DNA from: Candidatus Gastranaerophilales bacterium
GTDB lineage: Bacteria > Cyanobacteriota > Vampirovibrionia > Gastranaerophilales > Gastranaerophilaceae
Length of the DNA stretch: 32,506 nucleotides
Assembly: GCA_944324165.1 (NCBI GenBank)
Contig: CALUVG010000021.1
Span: forward strand, 1-32,506
Direction: 5' to 3'
The notes beneath the pieces are model-generated. The model made no database searches and was not told the DNA's origin. It saw only the letters and a list, made by a program, of their open reading frames with translations. How positions within the stretch are numbered: position 1 is the stretch's first letter; each line of letters starts with the position of its first letter. Positions 15,527 through 23,839 of this stretch are shown piece after piece. The translations under genes were made by a program, and so were the position numbers.

Positions 15527-15555
15527 TTTACAATTCCTTGATTTTGTATTATAAT
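15527..15555 (+). promoter_or_regulatory. Promoter of aroQ
   Basis: TTTACA (15527-15532), a 17-base spacer and a perfect TATAAT (15550-15555) lie just before aroQ. Transcription should start near 15562, giving a leader of about 11 bases with the ribosome site (GAGG) at its very 5' end. Confidence 0.7.
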
Positions 15556-15572
15556 TGTTACCGAGGTAAGGC

Positions 15573-16013
15573 ATGAAAATTCTTGTTATAAACGGCGTAA
15601 ATATGAATATGCTCGGGCTACGTGAACCTGAAAAATACGGGCAAATGACACTTCCACAACTGGAAAACACCCTAAAACAATTTACATCTGAATTACAGAT
15701 CACTCTTGATTGCTGGCAAAGCAATATTGAAGGAGAAATAGTTGAAAAAATTCAGACCAGCCGCAATTTATATGATGGTATTGTTTTAAATGCAGGAGCA
15801 TACACGCATACAAGCGTTGCAATAAGAGATGCTATAAGTTCTGTTAACGCGCATGTAGTAGAAATTCACATGACCAATATCCATGCTCGTGAAGAATTCC
15901 GCCACACTTCTTTGATTGCCCCTGTTTGTATAGGGCAAATCGCAGGATTTGGAATTGACAGCTATAAATTAGGCATTATCGGTCTTGTTGACTATTTGAC
16001 ACAAAAATTTTAA
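15573..16013 (+). CDS. aroQ: Type II 3-dehydroquinate dehydratase
   Basis: The 146-residue enzyme is full length for the type II family. It carries NGVNMNMLGLREPEKYG (Arg17 and catalytic Tyr22), QSNIEGEIVEKI, LNAGAYTHTSVAIRDA and VEIHMTNIHAREEFRHTS with the catalytic His. It removes water from 3-dehydroquinate to give 3-dehydroshikimate in the shikimate pathway; type II enzymes form dodecamers and act through an enolate. It is transcribed alone from its own promoter and converges on the GH77 gene with 10 bases between. Confidence 0.97.
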   Translation: MKILVINGVNMNMLGLREPEKYGQMTLPQLENTLKQFTSELQITLDCWQSNIEGEIVEKIQTSRNLYDGIVLNAGAYTHTSVAIRDAISSVNAHVVEIHMTNIHAREEFRHTSLIAPVCIGQIAGFGIDSYKLGIIGLVDYLTQKF

Positions 16014-16023
16014 TATAGTAAAT

Positions 16024-17991
16024 TTAAGCTACCAGATCAAGATTTTCTTCCGGTTCAGGTCTTTTCAAAAATTCAGCAAGTTCTTGCAGATGTTGAATTA
16101 ACGGTGCCTTTTCCGTATTCAACTCTTCTCTGAGTTGTGCGGCTTCTTCCGGATTTGAATCATTTTTCTTTGCAACTGTCATGTCAATTTTAGACTGCAC
16201 AGCTTTTGCCAACAATTCAGGTATATTAGGCACTGTAGGATTTTCGCTGGATAAATTTTTATAATATGTATCTATATAATTATTGTTTATACGTAATTTC
16301 CAGTTTGTATTATTTTGTTCACCAGGAACATTATAACGTTTATCAATACCAAAGAAATCGGCAAAGCTTATCTGGATATTCTTACTGCTGCGGAATAGTT
16401 CAATAAATTTTGCTTTAACAAGTTCCATTGGATTAGTAGAGATATTATGAAGAAATTCGTCATGCTCTTTGCGTTTTGCCGGATCAGGCTGCAAGAAACC
16501 CGCAAGATAATTTTTATCCCATTGATTACCATCCATCATACGAACAGGACTTGAATCATGAGAGCCAATAATAGTTGTATCATTTACCCCTGCTTGCTCT
16601 CCTGCCTTCCATTCCAGTTGTGTTATTCCTGGCAAATGTACCTTATTGTAATATATTTCTCTAAATACATCTGTCTGGTTGCCTAAATCCTCCCAAACAG
16701 CATCTTCAGGTTTTACTCCTCTTTCTCGCAATGTAGGCAGAACAATTCGCTCTAAAATATTGCGATAATTACCTTCCGGATCTATATGCGGCATATTGGA
16801 GATATAGTTGCCTCTTATACTGTGCACGAACCCGTTTGCAACATAAAGTGATTCATCTTCATAAATCCATGGATCTACAAGACCCATTGCATGGTCAATT
16901 CTTACGTTTTCACAGTATTCTAATGCCGATTCAAGTTTCTTTTTCAAAAATTGTCCGGCTATATCAAGCGAACCATCTGACTTGAATAATCTTTTCGGAT
17001 TCAGCACAGGTAAATCCCATGCTTGAGGACAATTGTCCTTGCCGCCATACTGACAGCCCATTGAGTATCCTGTCAAAAATGCATCACGATTTGCCCATAC
17101 GTCTGCTTTGGAACAGCCGACAAGCAAGTCATTTATATACATAAAATTATTTGATTTACGAAATTCTTTATTTGCTTTTATCTGTTTATCTATCAAAAAT
17201 TGCGTAAAACTATTCTTTTCTATTTTATCTTTAGAGCGGTTTGCTATCTGATTATAACGTTTAACAGCAATCAAATCACCTTTTTCAACTCTTGATATCA
17301 AATTTGCATCCAATTGATTTTCCCATTTAGTAAAATCATCTGTACCATTCATTTTGGATAAAATTTTAAAAATACCATCTTTTACAAGCCAATCCTTAGA
17401 TTTTTCCTTAAATCGGACAAATTCTTTATTCAGCGCAATAGCATTTTTATCTTTATCTCTTAGACGAATTTTAAAGGTTGTATAGGCTTCTTCTAAGGCA
17501 ATATCTGTATTTTCAAAAGCTTCTAAAAAATTAGCATAATTATAATTTTGACCTTTCACTTTATGCAAGTCTGTTATATTATCATAAGTTTCCTTTGAAA
17601 GAATACAAGCATACCCTGGTGTTGTTAATTCTTTAAAATCAATAAATAAAGGATTTTTTGCAAATACTTTTGATGCATAAGGAGAGATATCAAAACTTGT
17701 TATTTCACCGGTCGGACCTAACTGCATTGCATTAAATCCATACATCATAAATTCTTTTGTCAAATCCTGTGCAGCTTTTGAGTAAGGTGATCCCACACCG
17801 ATATCCGGTCCTGCTGACGGAAAACTTGAACCGTGTAAAATTATTGCGCGATTTTGAATACCTAAATAATCAAATGCCTCATTACAAGTATCCTGCATTT
17901 CTTTAATTTTTTCGCCTTTCGGACGTTCGGTAAACACAGGCTGTATTCTGTTATTATAACTGTTAATACCTAAAATTTTCATATTATACAT
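16024..17991 (-). CDS. malQ: Divergent GH77 4-alpha-glucanotransferase
   Basis: The 655-residue protein keeps the GH77 core: VGSPYSKAAQ and ISPYASKVFAKNPLFID at the start of the barrel, SKADVWANRDAF, the nucleophile region ENVRIDHAMGLVDPWIY, the acid/base region DAVWEDLG, and GSHDSSPVRMM in place of the usual T-H-D. Such enzymes transfer alpha-1,4-glucan segments in glycogen or maltodextrin turnover. It is longer than typical MalQ (about 500 residues), with a Lys-rich helical insert (about 150-270) and a charged C-terminal extension. The second ATG (17982) may be the true start, as the first stands only three bases from AGGGA. It follows the FlhA-C-like gene after 23 bases. Confidence 0.8.
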   Translation of the reverse strand: MYNMKILGINSYNNRIQPVFTERPKGEKIKEMQDTCNEAFDYLGIQNRAIILHGSSFPSAGPDIGVGSPYSKAAQDLTKEFMMYGFNAMQLGPTGEITSFDISPYASKVFAKNPLFIDFKELTTPGYACILSKETYDNITDLHKVKGQNYNYANFLEAFENTDIALEEAYTTFKIRLRDKDKNAIALNKEFVRFKEKSKDWLVKDGIFKILSKMNGTDDFTKWENQLDANLISRVEKGDLIAVKRYNQIANRSKDKIEKNSFTQFLIDKQIKANKEFRKSNNFMYINDLLVGCSKADVWANRDAFLTGYSMGCQYGGKDNCPQAWDLPVLNPKRLFKSDGSLDIAGQFLKKKLESALEYCENVRIDHAMGLVDPWIYEDESLYVANGFVHSIRGNYISNMPHIDPEGNYRNILERIVLPTLRERGVKPEDAVWEDLGNQTDVFREIYYNKVHLPGITQLEWKAGEQAGVNDTTIIGSHDSSPVRMMDGNQWDKNYLAGFLQPDPAKRKEHDEFLHNISTNPMELVKAKFIELFRSSKNIQISFADFFGIDKRYNVPGEQNNTNWKLRINNNYIDTYYKNLSSENPTVPNIPELLAKAVQSKIDMTVAKKNDSNPEEAAQLREELNTEKAPLIQHLQELAEFLKRPEPEENLDLVA

Positions 17992-18014
17992 AAATCCCTA
18001 AATATTTTTTTTTG

Positions 18015-19490
18015 CTATACTTCAGTCAAAATTTCAATCTGACAGTTACAGCTTATTTCTTCACGTGCCAGTACTACAACATTATTCATATAGTTATTTA
18101 ATATAGTAAACATTAATTGTCTGTAATCAATTGGTACAATAAGTTTTATTAAATCCATATTATATTCTTTTGCTTTATCAACAACTTTATTTGCAAGTTC
18201 TTCAGCATAATCTGCATCAATACGAACGACTTCATCACCTTCAACATAATCATCGGCAGTCAACGCGACCAATGAATCCGTGGATATTTCTATAGCACTT
18301 ATAACACCATTTTCATCTGCAAAATTCTGACATATTTGCCTTGACAATGCCAGACGTATTTTCTTTAAAAGATCTATACGTGCATTATCTTCTGCATAAT
18401 CATTCATCTTCTCGAAAATATACGTTATATCTTTTATCGAAATTCTCTCTGTAATCAAACTTGTCAGGATATACCTCAAATCAGACAGAGAAAGAAAATC
18501 CGGTATTAGATTTTCAACCAGAAATGCATTCTTTTTACTTACTACATCAATATATTTGTCTAATTCATTATAATCTAATAAATCATCTACGTATTTAATA
18601 GAAACGAATTCAAGTGCTCTGGCTATATACTGACTTCCTGACAGTCCTTTTTCCCAAAAATCTTTAGCCTGATCTCTTTCTACCCAAAGAATATCTCTTC
18701 CTGTTATAAAATCAACATCTTTTATTGTATCTGTTACTTTTTCATCCAGATGAATATCGTCCGTAAAATACATTACATAATTAGGATAAACAATTGCCTT
18801 ATATACATCCAAACCACGTATTCTTATTGCAAACTCATAAGGATTAAGCTGCTCATCATCCTGAAAAATTATTTTAGGGATTACGAAACCCAATTCTTCT
18901 GTAAGTTTTAATCTTGATTTAACCGTCTCTGCAACTAATTCTTCTTCTGCAATATCCTGTTCCGGATCTACATAACCTAATAGTTCTTCACTTAAATAAA
19001 TTCCTAACTTTTCAGTTTGTAGTCTTGAATACATTTCATCAGGTGATGTTGCGCGGGAAAGGTTTACTTTTAACTCGTCTAATTCTTTAAGACCTGCGGA
19101 AATTTTATCATTAAGCTTTTTTCTACCTGCAGATGCCGGATCCTCACCTTCCAATTCCTGTTTTATACGTGCAATTTTATTTTTTTGCTCCCTTATTTTA
19201 CTTTGTATTTCCAGACACTGTTCATAAGGCGTTAATTTTGGCGAAAGCATTTTTTCCATCTGGCTTTTAAAAGTAGTAATATTTATTATATCAGAGTTTG
19301 AATTATGTTCATAATCCGGAGCTTCCATCATGAAAATACAATTATACTGAAATCCTTCATCCGCCTCAACTTCATGCATGCTATACAATTCCCAGCCGTT
19401 CATTGACATTTCATTAAGCAAATTCTGAAGTTCCTGTACATTTTCACTTGAACAGGTTTTTATAACATATTGCATTCTCTTATTAAACAT
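18015..19490 (-). CDS. Soluble FlhA/SctV cytoplasmic-domain protein with a DUF4177-like head
   Basis: The 491-residue protein has three parts. Residues 6-55 (MQYVIKTCSSENVQELQNLL, MNGWELYSMHEVE, YNCIFMME) look like DUF4177. Residues 66-145 are coiled coil. From about 160 the sequence follows the FHIPEP family C-terminal domain: ELGFVIPKIIFQDDEQLNPY, EFAIRIRGLDVYKA, a strand-rich part, DILWVERDQAKDFWE, then VENLIPDFLSLSDLRYILT, ERISIKDITYIFEKMNDYA and ALSRQICQNF. The eight-helix membrane export channel of FlhA is wholly absent, and no other flagellar or secretion gene is in the window. In FlhA this domain docks export chaperones; here the job is unknown. Its start is two bases after the uridine phosphorylase stop, with AGGAG in the overlap, so translation is coupled. 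Confidence 0.8.
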   Translation of the reverse strand: MFNKRMQYVIKTCSSENVQELQNLLNEMSMNGWELYSMHEVEADEGFQYNCIFMMEAPDYEHNSNSDIINITTFKSQMEKMLSPKLTPYEQCLEIQSKIREQKNKIARIKQELEGEDPASAGRKKLNDKISAGLKELDELKVNLSRATSPDEMYSRLQTEKLGIYLSEELLGYVDPEQDIAEEELVAETVKSRLKLTEELGFVIPKIIFQDDEQLNPYEFAIRIRGLDVYKAIVYPNYVMYFTDDIHLDEKVTDTIKDVDFITGRDILWVERDQAKDFWEKGLSGSQYIARALEFVSIKYVDDLLDYNELDKYIDVVSKKNAFLVENLIPDFLSLSDLRYILTSLITERISIKDITYIFEKMNDYAEDNARIDLLKKIRLALSRQICQNFADENGVISAIEISTDSLVALTADDYVEGDEVVRIDADYAEELANKVVDKAKEYNMDLIKLIVPIDYRQLMFTILNNYMNNVVVLAREEISCNCQIEILTEV

Positions 19491-19492
19491 AA

Positions 19493-20263
19493 TTACTCCT
19501 TGCTTTGATTTATCAGGATTTTTATTGCATCTATTGCAAGCTTTATTGCTTTATCTGTATCATGAACAACAGGATTTTCCAATCCTGCTTTTTCTCTTTC
19601 CTGATTAGCAACAACCAGAAACACTGAACCTGTTTTTACGTTTAAAAAACTCGAAACAACAAATAATGCAGCAGACTCCATTTCAGATGCAAGACACCCT
19701 AAACGTTTCCATGCCTCCCACTTGTTAGTCAATTCATAACTCACAGGCATTCTTTCAGGCGAGTGCTGCCCGTAAAAAGAATCTTTACACTGAACAATTC
19801 CTCTGTGATAAATTTCACCGGCACATTTCGCAGCCTGAGTAAGCGAGTTAACAATATCAATATCCGCAACTGCAGGAAACTCGATCGGTGCATATTCTTT
19901 ACTTGTACCTTCCATACGTATAGCACCGGTTGCAATAACAATATCTCCGCCTTTAACATCAAGGTCTATGCCGCCGCAAGTTCCAACTCTTATAAACGTA
20001 TCTGCGCCCACATTCACAAGCTCTTCCAAAGCGATAGCGGCTGATGCTCCGCCTATACCGGTAGATGTAACGCTCACTTTTTCACCGTTTAAATAGCCGG
20101 TATAAGTTGTAAATTCCCGATTATCGGCAACCAATTCCGCATTGTCTAAATATTTTGCAATTTTTGAACAGCGTTTAGGATCTCCGGGCAATATAACATA
20201 TTTTCCAACCTCGCCGTGTTTTAAGCCAATATGATATTGTTCACCATTTTGTGAATAGTTCAT
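19493..20263 (-). CDS. udp: Uridine phosphorylase
   Basis: The 256-residue enzyme has the PNP/UDP family 1 layout and length: [19 protein letters not shown] (phosphate site), [44 protein letters not shown] (pyrimidine-side loop), [17 protein letters not shown] (ribose site E-M-E-S) and a C-terminal helix. It cleaves uridine with phosphate to uracil and ribose-1-phosphate for pyrimidine salvage. The R-V-G-T and E-M-E-S motifs and the Q-H-like loop favour uridine over purines. It is the first gene of the group leading into the FlhA-C-like and GH77 genes. The ribosome site is weak (AAAGGAT lies near). Confidence 0.93.
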   Translation of the reverse strand: MNYSQNGEQYHIGLKHGEVGKYVILPGDPKRCSKIAKYLDNAELVADNREFTTYTGYLNGEKVSVTSTGIGGASAAIALEELVNVGADTFIRVGTCGGIDLDVKGGDIVIATGAIRMEGTSKEYAPIEFPAVADIDIVNSLTQAAKCAGEIYHRGIVQCKDSFYGQHSPERMPVSYELTNKWEAWKRLGCLASEMESAALFVVSSFLNVKTGSVFLVVANQEREKAGLENPVVHDTDKAIKLAIDAIKILINQSKE

Positions 20264-20290
20264 TTGTATTATCCTTTATTCAAATTTTGA

Positions 20291-20327
20291 AAACAGCGGG
20301 TCAAACCCATTAGATTTGACCGCTTTT
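20291..20327 (-). terminator. Terminator at the end of skp
   Basis: On the minus strand AGCGGTCAAAT pairs with GTTTGACCCGCT (one bulge) and is followed by GTTTTCAAAATTT. The stem begins inside the last codons of skp. Confidence 0.7.
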
Positions 20328-20759
20328 CAATTTTTGTATAACTAAATCACTTATATCCACACCGCCAACAAAAATCATTCTGTAATCAACAACTGCATCA
20401 AGTTTTTGTTCTACAAGAACTTGTTTTGCTGCTGCCTGAATTTTATTAAGAATTAATTCTTCTTTTTGTGCACGCAATTTAATCAAAGCGTCTTCTTTTG
20501 CTTTTAATTCTTTAGCAGTTGCTTCTTCAAAGTTTTGTTTTTGAACAGGAGTGTTCAAAGCCTTATATTGTTTCTCCTTATCAATCATAAACTGTTGAAT
20601 TTCAAGACTTTTTGCATCAATTTCTTTTATAGCGGATTGTGCTAAAGGATAACCATTTTGTACTTTTTGATAATTAATGTATCCTACTCCGCCTGCAAGA
20701 GCCTGGCTGCCAAGTAAAATCATACCCAAAGTAACTGCTGCTAATTTTAAGTTTTTCAT
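20310..20759 (-). CDS. skp: OmpH/Skp-family periplasmic chaperone
   Basis: A 149-residue exported protein with a signal peptide ending at SQALAG, a short strand VGYINYQKVQNGYPLAQSA that matches the Skp core, a long coiled-coil hairpin (about 45-125) rich in Lys, Glu and Gln, and a final core segment LDAVVDYRMIFVGGVDISD. Skp trimers hold unfolded outer-membrane proteins in the periplasm and pass them to BamA. The gene follows bamA by 26 bases on the same strand, as in many Gram-negative genomes, and has a strong GGAGGG site. Confidence 0.9.
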   Translation of the reverse strand: MKNLKLAAVTLGMILLGSQALAGGVGYINYQKVQNGYPLAQSAIKEIDAKSLEIQQFMIDKEKQYKALNTPVQKQNFEEATAKELKAKEDALIKLRAQKEELILNKIQAAAKQVLVEQKLDAVVDYRMIFVGGVDISDLVIQKLKSGQI

Positions 20760-20785
20760 AAACCCTCCTATAAGTTTATATTTTA

Positions 20786-22702
20786 TTAGTACATCAAATC
20801 ACCTACACCAAATGTGAAGTAACCATTTTCATTACCGTTTTCACCCGGATTGGTAAGTGGAATACCATAGTCAATTGACAACGGTCCCATACCAGGTATA
20901 TAAAGTTTTAACCCGATACCGGCTGATACGGCATATCCAGGTCTGTCATACAGAGTATCGCTGACAGTGTTATTAAATATTTTACCGGCATCAACGAATA
21001 CCGTAAATCTCAAGTTGTTAAGGAATTTAATCTTTGTTCTGTCTAGGAACGGAATAGGCGTTGCGAACTCTGCTGACCCCATAATAAAGGCGTCACCGGT
21101 ACCTACACCGCTCATTTTGAAACCTCTGATAGTGTATGGACCGCCTAAACGATAAGCCATTACATCGGGCATATCATCACCATGGATTTTACCGCCGCCT
21201 TTTGCAGTGAATGATAATGATGATTTTTTACCGACAGGAATATATTGTTTAATCATACCGGTAAGTTTCCCGTGAGTTTTATCAAATCCATCAAGCCCGA
21301 TTTCTTCGTCAAATCTCAAGCTTGCCATTGTACCTTTTCTGGTAACTGTATTACTATCACGTGTATCAAATACAAGTGCCGGACTTAATGATAAGAACAG
21401 ACCACCGTCTAGTTGTTTAGCACGTTCAGAAATAGGGACATTATATCTGTTGTAAAGACTTGATATCTTGCCAAAATCACCTTCTGAAACATGAACATTT
21501 TCAACCCCTAAAGAGAAAGTTGAAGTTAAATGCTTGTTTGTCTTCATTCTGTGAGCAACGGTCATCTCGGCACCAAGTCTTCTTTCAATAGCCAATGGTA
21601 CCTGATAGCTGCCGAAATCTCTATAATAAATCTTACTCAACAAAGAGGTATCCGCATTAAAGAAATATGGTTTGTAGTAACTCAATTCTGCCTGCAAATT
21701 CATTCGTCTTTTTATAGATGCGTCATTCAAGATAACACCGGTACCGGCTAAAACATTTAATGCAAGTCTTTCATTACGTCCTTTAAAGTTGTTATCAGCT
21801 ATACCTACAGATCCAAATAACCCTGTAACAGTATCTATACCGCCGCCAATTGAAAGATTTGCTGTTCTTTGTTCTTCAACTTTTATCGTAATATCGTATG
21901 CATCCGGATTATCTACACTTGGTTCTATTTCACGAGTTACATTCTTAAATGCCTGAGTTGCATATAATCTGACAAGATCTTCTTTTATTTGATTTTCATT
22001 ATACACAACTCCTGGTTCAGTTAAGATGTTACGTTCTATAATATAATCCTTTGTTTTTTCATTTCCTGCAATCATGATTTTATCAATAGTACCTTCTTTA
22101 ATACTAATATTAACAGTACCGTCAGGATCATCGGTTATAGAATCCACACGTGCGAGAATATATCCTTTCTGTGTATATAAATTCTGAATTTTAACCATAG
22201 CACTGTTAAGCTCTTCAATATTTTGAGGTTTACCTTTCATTGGCAAAAGACATTCAAGTATTTCCTCTGTGGAGACTACAGTATTGCCTTCTATTGTAAA
22301 ATCGGTAATCGGGGCGTTTTCTTCTAAGATAATTTTTAAAGTCACTGTTCCATCTGAATTTGTTACAGGAATAGCTTTCATATTTTCTGAGAAAAATCCC
22401 GTATCGTATATGCTTTTTAAATCATTTAATAAAGTTTCTTTATTATATTCATCCCCTTTATGCAAGTTAATTTTTTGCATAACAATATCAGGCTTAATAA
22501 CATTTAGCCCGTGAACTTCAATATCTTTAATAATTCTTGATGTTTTAATATCGCTTTCAGTAAAACTTTCTTCCACAGAAGAAGGGACATCGCTTTCGCC
22601 CCAAAAATCCGACGCAGCATAAACGGTTGCAGGGAATGCCATTATCGCCAGTGTCAAAATTACAACTATTCTTTTATATAAATTGTTTGATAATAAACTC
22701 AA
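20786..22702 (-). CDS. bamA: Outer-membrane assembly protein BamA (Omp85), three POTRA domains
   Basis: The 638-residue protein starts with TTG 22702 behind AAGGA and has a signal peptide cleaved after TVYA. Three POTRA domains follow: about 45-115 (IKDIEVHGLNVIKPD), 118-190 (ITDFTIEGNTVVSTEE) and 192-270 (IDKIMIAGNEKTKDY). The 16-strand barrel (275-638) has the lid-loop motif as TIRGF. E. coli BamA has five POTRA domains; three is the cyanobacterial-type count, which supports the suggested lineage. The C-terminal residue is Tyr (GVGDLMY) where Phe is usual. It inserts beta-barrel proteins into the outer membrane. Confidence 0.95.
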   Translation of the reverse strand: MSLLSNNLYKRIVVILTLAIMAFPATVYAASDFWGESDVPSSVEESFTESDIKTSRIIKDIEVHGLNVIKPDIVMQKINLHKGDEYNKETLLNDLKSIYDTGFFSENMKAIPVTNSDGTVTLKIILEENAPITDFTIEGNTVVSTEEILECLLPMKGKPQNIEELNSAMVKIQNLYTQKGYILARVDSITDDPDGTVNISIKEGTIDKIMIAGNEKTKDYIIERNILTEPGVVYNENQIKEDLVRLYATQAFKNVTREIEPSVDNPDAYDITIKVEEQRTANLSIGGGIDTVTGLFGSVGIADNNFKGRNERLALNVLAGTGVILNDASIKRRMNLQAELSYYKPYFFNADTSLLSKIYYRDFGSYQVPLAIERRLGAEMTVAHRMKTNKHLTSTFSLGVENVHVSEGDFGKISSLYNRYNVPISERAKQLDGGLFLSLSPALVFDTRDSNTVTRKGTMASLRFDEEIGLDGFDKTHGKLTGMIKQYIPVGKKSSLSFTAKGGGKIHGDDMPDVMAYRLGGPYTIRGFKMSGVGTGDAFIMGSAEFATPIPFLDRTKIKFLNNLRFTVFVDAGKIFNNTVSDTLYDRPGYAVSAGIGLKLYIPGMGPLSIDYGIPLTNPGENGNENGYFTFGVGDLMY

Positions 22703-22786
22703 GAAAATCTTGTCCTTACAACTTTATTATGTCTATTCCTATAAAAACATTATATCATCAAATTTTTAAAAGTGAAAACACGTAAA

Positions 22787-23611
22787 TTAATTTTTACATA
22801 AATCTTCAATAATTTTTTTATACACATCATTTTTATTAAGATTATAAAGAGCGGAAAGTATTGCTGCTATTTCTTTTGCCTTAAAATTTTTCTTTTTCAA
22901 TACATTTATTTTTTCATCTAAATCCACATCATTTTTTATATTTTTATCTCTAAAGACAAGTGCAGCAATTTCACCTTTAACAAGATTATTTTTAAAATAT
23001 TTTATAACATTATCACATTCATCAATTATAATTTCTTCAAAAACCTTTGTAAGTTCTCTGGCAACAGCGACCTTCGGATTGTTGCGACTGGATGAAATTA
23101 TTTCAAGCGTATTTAGAATTCTATTTGGCGATTCATAAAATACAAGATCCGTAGTTTTACATTTTAATAAAATATTTTCAATTTTATCTTTAGTTCTTGG
23201 CAGAAATCCGACAAATAAAAAATCTTCGTCATCTCTTGCTATTTGAGAAAGAAAAGTTACAACCGCATTGGCTCCGGGTAAAGCGGTTATGGTAAATCCA
23301 TGTTGACGTAATTCTTCAACAATTACAGCCCCCGGATCACAAAACAAAGGAGTACCTGCATCAGAAACAAGTGCAATTTTTTTACCTTCATTTAATATTG
23401 CAAGAAACTTGTCAATACGCTCTTTTTCATTAAACTTATGATAAGAAATACATTTTGTTTTGATATTAAAATGATTGAGAAGTTTTTGCGTAACACGTAT
23501 ATCCTCACATGCAATAATATCCACCGATTTTAGCGTTTCTAAAGCACGAAGAGTTATATCTCCAAGATTACCTATGGGCGTCGGAACAATATAAAAATCA
23601 TATTCTTTCAT
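22787..23611 (-). CDS. rsmI: 16S rRNA (cytidine1402-2'-O)-methyltransferase
   Basis: The 274-residue enzyme shows the RsmI signatures: FYIVPTPIGNLGDITLRAL, VDIIACEDIRVTQKLLNHF, ALVSDAGTPLFCDPG, ALPGANAVVTFL, FVGFLPRT, FYESPNRI and VAVARELTKVFEEI. It uses S-adenosylmethionine to methylate the ribose of C1402 in the ribosomal decoding site. The tetrapyrrole-methylase fold and length are normal, with a C-terminal basic tail. No ribosome site stands before the ATG; instead a perfect extended -10 lies six bases upstream, so the message may be leaderless. bamA begins 84 bases downstream on the same strand. Confidence 0.96.
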   Translation of the reverse strand: MKEYDFYIVPTPIGNLGDITLRALETLKSVDIIACEDIRVTQKLLNHFNIKTKCISYHKFNEKERIDKFLAILNEGKKIALVSDAGTPLFCDPGAVIVEELRQHGFTITALPGANAVVTFLSQIARDDEDFLFVGFLPRTKDKIENILLKCKTTDLVFYESPNRILNTLEIISSSRNNPKVAVARELTKVFEEIIIDECDNVIKYFKNNLVKGEIAALVFRDKNIKNDVDLDEKINVLKKKNFKAKEIAAILSALYNLNKNDVYKKIIEDLCKN

Positions 23612-23617
23612 AACCGA

Positions 23618-23626
23618 ATTATAACA
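23618..23626 (-). promoter_or_regulatory. Extended -10 promoter of rsmI, probably leaderless
   Basis: TGTTATAAT on the minus strand is followed by six bases and then the rsmI ATG. The normal start distance puts the RNA 5' end at the ATG. It may also feed bamA and skp. Confidence 0.55.
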
Positions 23627-23651
23627 TGAAATATAATTGAGTATGCTTAAT

Positions 23652-23768
23652 AAGGACTTAAAAAATTCAGGACAATAATGGAAGAGCAGGTCGGCTTTAC
23701 CAAGCCGACAATTAAAGGGTAGGAACGCTGGAAAGGCACTATGGAGTTAATGAAGTCGTTAAGTCCTT
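23652..23768. repeat. 117-bp element with 10-bp perfect terminal inverted repeats
   Basis: AAGGACTTAA (23652-23661) and TTAAGTCCTT (23759-23768) are perfect inverted repeats at the two ends. Inside is a perfect 8-bp hairpin with a 4-base loop (GTCGGCTT, TACC, AAGCCGAC; 23690-23709). The left end, GGACTTAAAAAATTC, is shared with the leader of VGW locus 1. The shape fits a very small non-autonomous mobile element or a structured RNA. Sequence match to a known family was not recognised. Confidence 0.55.
23678..23722 (+). CDS. Possible 14-residue VGF-motif peptide (locus 3)
   Basis: ATG 23678 opens a 14-codon frame, MEEQVGFTKPTIKG, ending in TAG. It lies inside the inverted-repeat element, after a leader that matches the start of the other two VGW leaders. 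Its V-G-F-x-x-P arrangement parallels VGWGFHPNK in the longer gene. The coding run is also the perfect hairpin, so the match could reflect the DNA repeat rather than a translated peptide. No clear ribosome site is seen. Confidence 0.25.
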   Translation: MEEQVGFTKPTIKG

Positions 23769-23839
23769 TACATTTTTTAGTCCATGTAAAACATATAAGT
23801 TTTTGAATAATGTACCTGAAAGCCTTGTGGGGCTTGAAG

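Noticed and set aside
18015-19490. A flagellar or type III secretion operon
   Set aside because: Only the FlhA cytoplasmic-domain likeness is present; no FlhB, FliP, FliQ, FliR or membrane export domain is found.
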